From: DAIDKA01 sp035506335
GTDB taxonomy: Bacteria > Pseudomonadota > Gammaproteobacteria > Steroidobacterales > Steroidobacteraceae
Direction: 5' to 3'
Assembly (NCBI GenBank): GCA_035506335.1
Contig: DATJPN010000172.1
Span: forward strand, 1 to 9,307
DNA length: 9,307 nt
Each line of letters begins with the position of its first letter. Position 1 is the stretch's first letter. Under the pieces are notes generated by a model. It ran no database searches and was not told the DNA's origin. It saw nothing but the letters and a program-made list of their open reading frames with translations. Positions 1 to 6,162 of this stretch are shown piece after piece. The position numbers and the translations under genes were made by a program.

Positions 1-1657
1 ACACCTTGCGCGCCCGCGACTGCGAGCCGCTCAGCCACAACGCCTCGACCCAGTGCGCCGCGATGTCGGGATCCTGTCCGACACTGTAGGCATGTTCGAG
101 GATGCCGGCGGCCTCGCGCGAATCCCCGCGCCGCAGCCGCACCCACCCCAGGCTGTCGAGCGCCGCGGGACTGTCCGGCGTCGCCACCAGCGCCTGGCGG
201 ATCAGCTTCTCGGCGCGCGGCAGTTGCTCATGATGATCGGCGAGCGTGTAGCCCAGGGCGTTCAGCACCGTGGGATCCTCGGGCCGCTCGGTGAGCAGCT
301 GCTCGAAGGCCTGCACCGATTCGCGGGTCTGCCCCGCCCGCTCGAGCATCGTGGCGCGCTCGTATTCGAGCGTCGGATGATGCGGGTAGCTGGCCGTCGC
401 CGCCGACAGCAGCGCGAGTGCACCGTCCGCATCGCCATGATCCGCGAGCAGATGCGACTTCTGCACCACGAGGTCGAAGGTGCCGTGCGTTCCCTGGCTC
501 GCCATCTCATCCACCAGCGCGAAGGCCTCGGCGCGCTTGCCCGAGTCCAGCAACAGGCCAGCCGCGGCCATGCGCGCCTGCGCCGCCGTGGAGGAGTCGA
601 TCAGCCGTCGGTAGATCGCCAGCGCCGCGTCCTTCTCGCCCTGTGCTTCGGCGATCTGCGCCAGATAGAACATCGCGCCTTCGCCCGCATCGCCGCTGCG
701 CATCAGGTCGGTGAACCGCTTCTGGGCCTGCTCCAGGTCACCGCTGTCGAATGCCAGCAGCGCGAGGCGCCGATCGATCTCCTGGGTGTTGATGTCACCC
801 CCGGCGCGCAGCCGCTCGAGCTCCTTGCGAGCCTCATCGGCCCGGCCCAGGTCCTGGAGCACCTCGGCGAGCTCGAAGGTGCCGTCGATCGGATCCAGCC
901 GCGTGACCTCGCGCGCGGTGGTGATGGCCTGCGCGGCATCGCCGCGCAGCACCGCGATCCGCGCCATCAGGCGCAGCGCGTCGGTGGACTTCGGGTCGCG
1001 CTGCAGGGCCTCCTGGGCCAGGTGCTGCGCGCGGCCGAAATCATAGGCCTCGACCGCGAGATCCCCCAGCGCCGTCAACACGGTCGCCGAGCGCCGCGGC
1101 GTGTCGATGACCGGATCCAGGGCGGCGAAGGCCGCCGAGGCATCGGACTGTGCGGCCAGCACCTGCATCGAGCCCACGAGGTCGCGGTCGCTGGCCCGGG
1201 CATCGGCGCCAAGCGCGGTGGCGATGGCCGCGCGCGCCTCGGGCACGTGATAGAGCTTCAGGGCTACGGTGGCGTAGACGAGGGCGGCCTGGGGGTCCTG
1301 AGGCGCCGCCTTCAGCCAGTTCTGGGCGCAAATCCAGGCGGCGGGAATATTCTCGCAATCCAGGGCGACCTGCGTGGCGTGGCTCGCCATCTGCGCCGTG
1401 GCGCCCTGCGACGCCACGGCCAATGCCTCGGAGGCGGTACGGCAGTCGCCCCGCTGCAGGGCGAGTTCCCCGGCAACGCTCGCCTGGGCCGGATCGGTCG
1501 GCACCGCAGGGCCCGCTCCGGGCGCCACGGCCTGGCTGCCGGTTGCGGGCGGATTCGCGGCAGCGCCCGCGGCCGCGGTCACGGCCAGGCATCCTGCAAG
1601 CATCAGCGCGCTGCACACGCCGGCCGACCGGGCTATCCAGGTTCGTTTCGCACCCAT
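1..1657 (-). CDS. TPR-repeat lipoprotein, 3' end beyond the window
   Basis: This reading frame stays open from an ATG at 1657 to the left edge, giving 552 codons with no stop, so the C-terminus lies outside the window. Residues 1-23 form a lipoprotein signal: basic start, hydrophobic stretch, then lipobox L20-A21-G22-C23. An Ala/Pro-rich linker (about 24-58) follows. The rest is helical and repeat-like, with TPR-type spacing of small and aromatic residues. The clearest repeats are near 192-256, 300-353 and 426-525, where NALGYTLAD and DSLGWVRLRRG resemble canonical TPR helices. It matches in kind the TPR lipoprotein encoded beside lolB and ispE, divergent from hemA-prfA, in Pseudomonas. TPR lipoproteins usually act as protein-interaction scaffolds at the outer membrane; the exact role is not known to me. 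No Shine-Dalgarno site precedes the ATG. The class is secure, the function is not. Confidence 0.88.
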   Translation of the reverse strand, partial: MGAKRTWIARSAGVCSALMLAGCLAVTAAAGAAANPPATGSQAVAPGAGPAVPTDPAQASVAGELALQRGDCRTASEALAVASQGATAQMASHATQVALDCENIPAAWICAQNWLKAAPQDPQAALVYATVALKLYHVPEARAAIATALGADARASDRDLVGSMQVLAAQSDASAAFAALDPVIDTPRRSATVLTALGDLAVEAYDFGRAQHLAQEALQRDPKSTDALRLMARIAVLRGDAAQAITTAREVTRLDPIDGTFELAEVLQDLGRADEARKELERLRAGGDINTQEIDRRLALLAFDSGDLEQAQKRFTDLMRSGDAGEGAMFYLAQIAEAQGEKDAALAIYRRLIDSSTAAQARMAAAGLLLDSGKRAEAFALVDEMASQGTHGTFDLVVQKSHLLADHGDADGALALLSAATASYPHHPTLEYERATMLERAGQTRESVQAFEQLLTERPEDPTVLNALGYTLADHHEQLPRAEKLIRQALVATPDSPAALDSLGWVRLRRGDSREAAGILEHAYSVGQDPDIAAHWVEALWLSGSQSRARKV

Positions 1658-1663
1658 GTGAGC

Positions 1664-1669
1664 ACTATA
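1664..1669 (-). promoter_or_regulatory. candidate -10 box of the TPR lipoprotein gene
   Basis: On the minus strand this reads TATAGT (5 of 6 to TATAAT). It ends 7 bases before the ATG at 1657, so transcription could begin at or very near the start codon and give a leaderless mRNA. No good -35 box is seen 16-18 bp upstream; that position is occupied by the inverted repeat at 1672-1693. This is a motif match only. Confidence 0.3.
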
Positions 1670-1671
1670 TC

Positions 1672-1693
1672 CGTGTGGAGCGCCGCACACACG
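1672..1693. promoter_or_regulatory. inverted repeat in the lipoprotein/prfA divergent spacer, possible operator
   Basis: CGTGTG (1672-1677) and CACACG (1688-1693) are perfect 6-base inverted arms around a 10-base centre. The element lies just upstream of the lipoprotein -10 candidate and just before the prfA -35 candidate, so a bound dimer could affect both genes. A 6-base arm can occur by chance in GC-rich DNA, and I recognise no regulator for it. Confidence 0.22.
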
Positions 1694-1695
1694 CC

Positions 1696-1725
1696 TTGTC
1701 AGCTCGATCGGGCATCCGGGAGAAT
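1696..1725 (+). promoter_or_regulatory. candidate sigma-70-type promoter for prfA
   Basis: TTGTCA at 1696-1701 matches the -35 consensus at 5 of 6 bases. GAGAAT at 1720-1725 matches the -10 consensus at 4 of 6, with an 18-bp spacer. Transcription would start near 1732 and leave a leader of roughly 40 bases before the prfA ATG. With no hemA upstream, prfA needs its own promoter in this 112-bp gap. The match is moderate. Confidence 0.27.
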
Positions 1726-1759
1726 GCCGCGCCCGTCGTGGGGCAGAGTCTGTAACTCC

Positions 1760-1765
1760 ATGTAA
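1760..1765 (+). other. AUG-UAA start-stop pair upstream of prfA
   Basis: An ATG at 1760 is followed at once by TAA, and the stop ends 4 bases before the prfA ATG at 1770. The pair is in a different reading frame from prfA. A G-rich run (GGGGCAG, 1740-1746) lies 13 bases before the first ATG, which is long for a Shine-Dalgarno site. No purine-rich site lies directly before 1770. The pair is plain in the sequence; whether ribosomes use it is unknown. Confidence 0.3.
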
Positions 1766-1769
1766 TGCA

Positions 1770-2849
1770 ATGAAGGATTCAATTCGCCAACGCCTGGAGA
1801 GGATGGTCGACCGCTTCGAGGAAGTCGGCGGCCTGCTGGCGGATCCGGCCACCGACGGCAGTTCACCGAAGTTTCGCGAGCTGTCCATGGAGTACGCGCG
1901 TCTGCAGCCGCTGACCGAGCGCTTCGCGGCGTACCGTGCGCTCGAATCCGACCTCGCCCTGGCCCGGCAGATGGCGGCGGATCCGGACCCTTCGATGCAG
2001 GAAATGGCCACCGAGGAAATCCAGCGACTGGGCGCTCTCCTCGCGGACGCCGAGGCGCAGCTGCGCAGCCTGCTGATCCCCCGGGATCCGCGCGACGACA
2101 AGAACATCTTCCTGGAAGTGCGCGCCGGCACCGGCGGCGATGAGGCCGCGATCTTTGCCGGCGACCTGCTGCGCATGTACCTGCGCTACGCCCAGGCCCA
2201 TGGCTACACCACCGAAATCCTCAGCGAGAGCCCGGGCGAGCACGGCGGCTACAAGGAAGTGATCTGCCGCATCGCAGGCCCCCGCGCGTTCTTCCAGTTT
2301 CGCTTCGAGTCCGGCACCCATCGCGTGCAACGGGTGCCGGCCACGGAGGCCCAGGGCCGCATTCACACCTCGGCGTGCACGGTGGCCATCCTTCCGGAAA
2401 CCGACGAAGTGGAGAAGATCGACATCAATCCGGCCGATCTGCGCATCGACACCTACCGTTCCTCGGGCGCCGGCGGGCAGCATGTCAACAAGACCGACTC
2501 GGCCATCCGCATCACCCATATCCCGACCGGGATGGTCGTCGAGTGCCAGGAGGAGCGCTCACAGCACAAGAATCGTTCCAAGGCGATGTCCCTGCTCAAG
2601 GCAAGGCTGCTGGCGGCCGAACAGGAGAAGCAGCACAGCGAACAGGCCCAGGCCCGCAAGGTGCAGGTCGGCAGCGGCGACCGATCCGAACGCATCCGCA
2701 CGTACAACTTCCCACAGGGGCGGGTCACGGATCACCGCATCAACCTGACGCTGTACCGGCTCGCCGATGTCATGGACGGGGATCTCGATGAGCTCATCGG
2801 CGCCCTGCAGCAGGAGCATCAGGCCGAGGAACTCGCGGCGCTGCAGTGA
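1770..2849 (+). CDS. prfA: peptide chain release factor 1 (RF1)
   Basis: RF1 recognises UAA and UAG stop codons in the ribosomal A site and triggers release of the finished peptide. The 359-residue product is of normal length. The N-terminal start resembles E. coli RF1 (KxSIxxKLExxxxRxEEV). The stop-reading tripeptide P190-A191-T192 is of the RF1 type, where RF2 would have SPF. The catalytic GGQ is at 235-237 within SSGAGGQHVNKTDSA; its glutamine is the known target of PrmC, encoded at 6163. The conserved RSERIRTYNFPQGRVTDHR block is at 305-323. The ATG at 1770 fits the family N-terminus, although no Shine-Dalgarno site is visible. It is normally preceded by hemA and often followed by prmC; here hemA is absent and prmC is 3.3 kb away. 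Confidence 0.98.
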   Translation: MKDSIRQRLERMVDRFEEVGGLLADPATDGSSPKFRELSMEYARLQPLTERFAAYRALESDLALARQMAADPDPSMQEMATEEIQRLGALLADAEAQLRSLLIPRDPRDDKNIFLEVRAGTGGDEAAIFAGDLLRMYLRYAQAHGYTTEILSESPGEHGGYKEVICRIAGPRAFFQFRFESGTHRVQRVPATEAQGRIHTSACTVAILPETDEVEKIDINPADLRIDTYRSSGAGGQHVNKTDSAIRITHIPTGMVVECQEERSQHKNRSKAMSLLKARLLAAEQEKQHSEQAQARKVQVGSGDRSERIRTYNFPQGRVTDHRINLTLYRLADVMDGDLDELIGALQQEHQAEELAALQ

Positions 2850-2906
2850 CCGCGCGCGTTACGCATTCTTAATACGCCCGCAAGGCGCCCGCACGGCGAG
2901 GTTCGC

Positions 2907-2912
2907 TATTGT
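2907..2912 (+). promoter_or_regulatory. candidate -10 box of the psiF-like gene
   Basis: TATTGT matches the -10 consensus at 4 of 6 bases and ends 7 bases before the ATG at 2919, which would allow a leaderless transcript. The only purine-rich site, GAGG at 2898-2901, is 17 bases from the ATG, too far to act as a Shine-Dalgarno site. No clear -35 box is present, nor a pho box I could recognise. Confidence 0.2.
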
Positions 2913-2918
2913 CTGCCC

Positions 2919-3251
2919 ATGACCTCGCGCAGCGCAGCAGCTTTTCGCAACCGGGCTCTGCCCGCGGTGCTGCTGTGGCTCGCGATCGGCGGCCCGTTGG
3001 CGCTGCCGCAGGCGAAGGCCGACACGGCCGGCACCATCAGCCATCCGGTCACCGCCACGCCGCCCCTGCAGGCGGTTCCCGCCACGCCGGCCTCGAAGAA
3101 CGTGCAGCAGCGCATGCGCGGCTGCAATGCCGCCGCGGATGCGAAGAAGCTGCAGGCCGCCGCCCGTGAAACCTTCATCAAGAGCTGCATGGCGCCGCGC
3201 CGCGGTCACGCGCTCTCACGCCCCGGCAGCCAGGCCAAGCCGGACCCTTAG
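2919..3251 (+). CDS. small secreted PsiF-repeat protein
   Basis: The 110-residue product has a Sec-type signal peptide: basic N-terminus, hydrophobic core at about 14-29, and likely cleavage after A32-K33-A34. A Pro/Ala/Thr-rich linker (about 36-59) follows. Residues 61-92 (QQRMRGCN, then KKLQ, then FIKSCM) match the PsiF repeat pattern of Q-x-x-M-x-x-C-N, K-x-L, and F-[IM]-x-x-C; Cys69 and Cys90 are the two repeat cysteines. E. coli PsiF, from a phosphate-starvation-inducible gene, has two repeats; here I see one. The tail is short and basic. Its role is unknown even in well-studied species, and a periplasmic location is inferred. It starts 69 bp after prfA, and its last 36 bp overlap the convergent sensor-kinase gene. 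Repeat assignment is from pattern recognition and fairly good. Confidence 0.78.
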   Translation: MTSRSAAAFRNRALPAVLLWLAIGGPLALPQAKADTAGTISHPVTATPPLQAVPATPASKNVQQRMRGCNAAADAKKLQAAARETFIKSCMAPRRGHALSRPGSQAKPDP

Positions 3252-4583
3252 CCCCGGTTCGTTGTCCTCGAGCAGCAGCTGCGCGTGGTGCAGGCGCGCG
3301 ATCGCCGCGACGAGGCTCAGGCCCAGGCCGCTGCCATCCTTGGACTGCGCATGGGCCAGTCGCACGAACGGCTTCAGCGCCGCGACCCGGTCCTCGGGTG
3401 CGATGCCCGGGCCATCGTCGGCCACCACCAGCCACACCGTGTCCCCGTCGCGCTGCGCGCGTACGTCGATATGACCCCCGGCGGGGATGTACTTGAGTGA
3501 ATTCTCCACCAGGTTCGCCACCACCTGCGCCAGCAGCTGCCGGTTGCCGTTCACCTCGCAGCGGCCCGCCGCGGCGACGCGCAGCGTCAGGTGCTTCTCC
3601 CGTGCCGCCGGTTCATACAGCTCGCCCATGTCCGTGATCAGGTCGGCGAGATCCACGATGGCGCGATTGGCGGCCGCCATGCCCGACTCCGCCTGCGCGA
3701 TCTGCAGCAGCGTCGCGAGCGTGCGTTGCACGCGATCCAGTTCGGCCAGTGCCGCATCGATGCCGGCGCGCACGGGCGCCTGCGTCGTCGGGATCCGCCC
3801 CGCGTCCTCCAGGCGCCCCCGCAACCGGTACAGCGGACCACGCAGATCGTGCGCGGCGCTGTCGAAGGTGGCGCGCAGCAGTTGCGTGTTCTCGGCGAGA
3901 CGGTCGACCATGTTGTTCACCGCGACCGCCAGCGCATCGAACTCGTCCTGGGAACCGTCCACGGGCAAACGCCGGTCCAGGTCCCCGCCGACGATGGCGT
4001 CGCAGGTGTCCGCCACGCTCTGCACCCGGCGGGTAAGCCTGCGGCTCAGGAAATAGCCCGCGATCGCCCCGCCGAGGGCCGTCAATCCGATGCCCCAGAG
4101 CGTCGCGTAGCGGAAGGTGTTCGCGAAGTGCCGTTGCTGGGTCACATCGATGCCCACCAGCAGCCGATGGCCGTCCGGCAGCAGCAGGATGCTCGCACGC
4201 ACCGGATGGGTCTCGTTCTTGGCCGGCGCGACGATGTCGAACTGCGTCCACTGGCTCGCGGGGATGCCATCGAAGGGCCAGCTCTTGAGGTTCCCGCCCT
4301 CCTTCACCAGATTCGAATCCACCAGCAGATACACCGCGCCGGTGCCGTTCCAGCTGTCGCCGCGGAAACTGAGCTCGTCCGAAAGACCCGGCAGTCCTGC
4401 GCGCCGGTACTGGTCCGTGAGGCCCTCGAGCTCCGCGGAAATCACCGCGTCGGCGTTGTTCTCGATGACCGTCGCGGTCAGGAAGTACACGGTGCCCAGC
4501 AGCGCACTCACGCCGAGGGTGAAGATGGCGCCGTAGCCCAGCGCCAGCCGTGCCGCCGAAGTCCTAAGCGGACTTATCTTCAT
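3216..4583 (-). CDS. HAMP-domain sensor histidine kinase
   Basis: This inner-membrane kinase should pass phosphate to the OmpR-type regulator encoded just upstream. Of 455 residues, a first membrane helix lies near 13-38, a periplasmic sensor region near 39-157, and a second helix near 158-179. A HAMP linker (about 179-232) follows. The HisKA H-box contains H245 in AAHDLRGPLYRLR. The N-box is near 352-364 (VVANLVENSLKY), the G1 box DDGPGI is at 389-394, and G2 GSGLGLS is at 417-423. All ATP-site motifs are present. The fourth residue after the phospho-histidine is Gly249, where Thr or Asn is usual. The start codon lies 20 bp inside the regulator gene, so translation is probably coupled. The signal cannot be told from the sequence; family details such as QseC or CusS would be guesswork. 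Confidence 0.93.
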   Translation of the reverse strand: MKISPLRTSAARLALGYGAIFTLGVSALLGTVYFLTATVIENNADAVISAELEGLTDQYRRAGLPGLSDELSFRGDSWNGTGAVYLLVDSNLVKEGGNLKSWPFDGIPASQWTQFDIVAPAKNETHPVRASILLLPDGHRLLVGIDVTQQRHFANTFRYATLWGIGLTALGGAIAGYFLSRRLTRRVQSVADTCDAIVGGDLDRRLPVDGSQDEFDALAVAVNNMVDRLAENTQLLRATFDSAAHDLRGPLYRLRGRLEDAGRIPTTQAPVRAGIDAALAELDRVQRTLATLLQIAQAESGMAAANRAIVDLADLITDMGELYEPAAREKHLTLRVAAAGRCEVNGNRQLLAQVVANLVENSLKYIPAGGHIDVRAQRDGDTVWLVVADDGPGIAPEDRVAALKPFVRLAHAQSKDGSGLGLSLVAAIARLHHAQLLLEDNEPGLRVRLGLAAGA

Positions 4584-5256
4584 CGCGGATCACGTAGCCC
4601 GCGCCGCGCACCGTGTGGATGAGGGGTCGCGCGAATCCCTTGTCCACCGCCTGGCGCAGCCGGCTCATGTGCACGTCGATGAGATTCGTCTGCGGATCGA
4701 ACTGCAGGTCCCAGACGCCCTCGAGCAGCATCGTGCGCGTGACCACCTGGTCCGCGTGACGCATCAGGAACTCGAGCAGCTTGAACTCGCGGGCCGTCAG
4801 CTGGATCTCCCGGCCCGCGCGTGTCACCGAGCGGCTGAGCAGGTCCATCTCCAGGTCCGCGACGCGGATCCGCGTCTGCGGCGCGTTCTTCTCGGCGGCG
4901 CTGCGGCGAAGCAGCGCCTCCACGCGCGCCAGCAGCTCCGAGAACGCGAACGGCTTGGTCAGGTAGTCATCGCCGCCGGCCTTGAGGCCGAGCACCCGGT
5001 CATCCACGGTGCCCAGGGCGCTCAAGACCAGTACCGGCGTGCGCACGCCCTGCGCGCGCAGCGCCCGCACCAGCGCGAGGCCGTCCACGTGCGGCAGCAT
5101 GCGGTCCGTGATCAGCAGGTCGAAGGCCTGCTCCTGTGCCTGCCGGAGCCCATCGCGTCCGTCGACGGCCAGGCTCACCGCGTAGCCGCTCTCCTGCAAC
5201 CCCTTCTGCAGGAATCGGGCGGCTTCCAGGTCATCCTCGATCAGCAGCAGTTTCAT
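4564..5256 (-). CDS. OmpR/PhoB-family response regulator
   Basis: The 230-residue product has a receiver domain (about 1-112) and a winged-helix DNA-binding domain (about 129-225). The acidic pair D8-D9, phosphoacceptor D51 (LLITDRMLP), S79 and K101 (DDYLTKP) form a complete phosphorylation site. The C-terminal part has LTAREFKLLEFLMRH, then NLIDVHMSRLRQAVD as the recognition helix, and a wing with HTVRGAGYVI, all typical of the OmpR class. I chose the ATG at 5256 because MKLLLIEDD is the normal receiver start. The frame stays open far upstream, but that stretch is antisense to other genes. The gene starts 11 bp after the membrane-protein stop and overlaps the kinase by 20 bp. It should act as a phosphorylation-controlled DNA-binding protein; its targets are unknown. 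Confidence 0.95.
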   Translation of the reverse strand: MKLLLIEDDLEAARFLQKGLQESGYAVSLAVDGRDGLRQAQEQAFDLLITDRMLPHVDGLALVRALRAQGVRTPVLVLSALGTVDDRVLGLKAGGDDYLTKPFAFSELLARVEALLRRSAAEKNAPQTRIRVADLEMDLLSRSVTRAGREIQLTAREFKLLEFLMRHADQVVTRTMLLEGVWDLQFDPQTNLIDVHMSRLRQAVDKGFARPLIHTVRGAGYVIRDEDKSA

Positions 5257-5267
5257 GGGTGACTCGC

Positions 5268-6146
5268 TCAGGCGGTGGGGCCGGGGCTCGGGCCGGTGCT
5301 GGAGCGGCGCGCCTCGTCCTGGCGCACCATGAGGTCGCCCATCATGGCCAGCACCTGCGCGCCGCACCACGGCACGATGATGCCGCCGCAGAGCAGCCCC
5401 AGCGGCACGGCGAGCGTCGCGACGAGCTTCAGATCCGAGACTCCGGCGATCAGCGCCGCCGTGGCGACCAGCGTCGCGATCAGCAGCACCATCAACAGCA
5501 GCGTGCCGAGCAGCACGGTGGCCAGCGCCGAAGTGCGCCACCAGTTGCCGCGCAGCAGCCGGAAGCTGTAGAGCATCGCCTCGATGGGGCCGAGTCTGCG
5601 CAGCACCAGCGCGGGGGGCGCGAAGAACAGCCCCAGCGCCAGCCACGCCGCGGGCAGTGACAGCGGAATCAGCAGCAACAGCATGCCGACGTTCACGGAT
5701 GCCAGATTCCGGAGCGTGGGATCCAGGCCGGTCATCGGCAAGGCAGCGGCGAACGGCAGCAGGCTGAAGCTGATCGCCACGGTGGACAGCGCCGCGCACA
5801 CGATCAGCCGTGACAGCAGCACCGCGGCCTGGCGCAGTTCCGCCACGGCGCTGGTACGCTCGGCGGCGGCGAGCGCCTTCTGCCGCAGGATCATGGCGCT
5901 GCCGAACAGCAGCGCGAGGATGCTGCCGGCGACGTTCCAGGCCCACCACACCGGGTCCGTGCTGTCGAAGGTCTCGATCGGCAGACCCTGGTTCAGGTTG
6001 CGCAGGTTCGCCAGGTCGCCCCAGACCGCGATGATGACGCCGTACGGCAGGGCGGCCTTGAACGACAGGCGGAAGATCTGGTAGCCGGTCTTCAGCACTT
6101 CGCCCAGGGTCTGCGACCGGGCGGGGGGATACAAAATCTGTGGCAT
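5268..6146 (-). CDS. polytopic inner-membrane protein of unknown function
   Basis: The 292-residue product has about six hydrophobic segments, near 32-45, 67-87, 110-137, 152-178, 206-237 and 241-268. Its N-terminus is short and cytoplasmic-looking (LGEVLKTGYQIFRLSFKAA), and a hydrophilic tail from about 273 is rich in Ser, Gly and Pro. The stretch GPIEAMLYSFRLLRGNWWR (186-204) before a membrane helix is a pattern shared by several families of uncharacterised six-helix proteins, of the YciC or BPSS1780 sort. No catalytic motif is visible. It is probably the first gene of an operon with the two-component system, since the regulator begins 11 bp after its stop. It might be an accessory membrane partner or only a co-transcribed neighbour. 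Real coding is supported by its length, hydrophobic pattern and packing; function is not assigned. Confidence 0.8.
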   Translation of the reverse strand: MPQILYPPARSQTLGEVLKTGYQIFRLSFKAALPYGVIIAVWGDLANLRNLNQGLPIETFDSTDPVWWAWNVAGSILALLFGSAMILRQKALAAAERTSAVAELRQAAVLLSRLIVCAALSTVAISFSLLPFAAALPMTGLDPTLRNLASVNVGMLLLLIPLSLPAAWLALGLFFAPPALVLRRLGPIEAMLYSFRLLRGNWWRTSALATVLLGTLLLMVLLIATLVATAALIAGVSDLKLVATLAVPLGLLCGGIIVPWCGAQVLAMMGDLMVRQDEARRSSTGPSPGPTA

Positions 6147-6162
6147 TCGCCAATATTAAAGG
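6147..6162. promoter_or_regulatory. 16-bp divergent spacer between the membrane-protein gene and prmC
   Basis: Only 16 bp separate the two divergent start codons, and the centre is AT-rich (AATATT at 6152-6157). On the minus strand TAATAT (6158-6153) ends 7 bases before the membrane-protein ATG and could be its -10 box. On the plus strand AAAGG (6158-6162) touches the prmC ATG at 6163 but is 6 bases from the GTG at 6169. Promoter parts must lie inside the opposing coding regions. Confidence 0.3.

Noticed and set aside
53..1765. 570-codon open frame on the plus strand
   Set aside because: It is antisense to the TPR lipoprotein, whose frame has a lipobox and TPR repeats. The antisense product is Arg/Gly-rich without any recognisable domain, as is common in GC-rich DNA.
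1863..2519. 218-codon minus-strand frame inside prfA
   Set aside because: It is a shadow of the well-conserved RF1 coding sequence, with no start signal or domain.
2850..2918. Rho-independent terminator after prfA
   Set aside because: The region has GC-rich runs but no stem followed by a T-run, so no terminator could be supported.
3591..4622. 343-codon plus-strand frame
   Set aside because: It is antisense to the sensor kinase, which has all kinase motifs; the translation shows no domain.
5268..6146. Membrane protein as a transporter component for the two-component system
   Set aside because: No ATP-binding partner, substrate-binding protein or transporter signature motif is present; only a hydrophobic pattern is seen.
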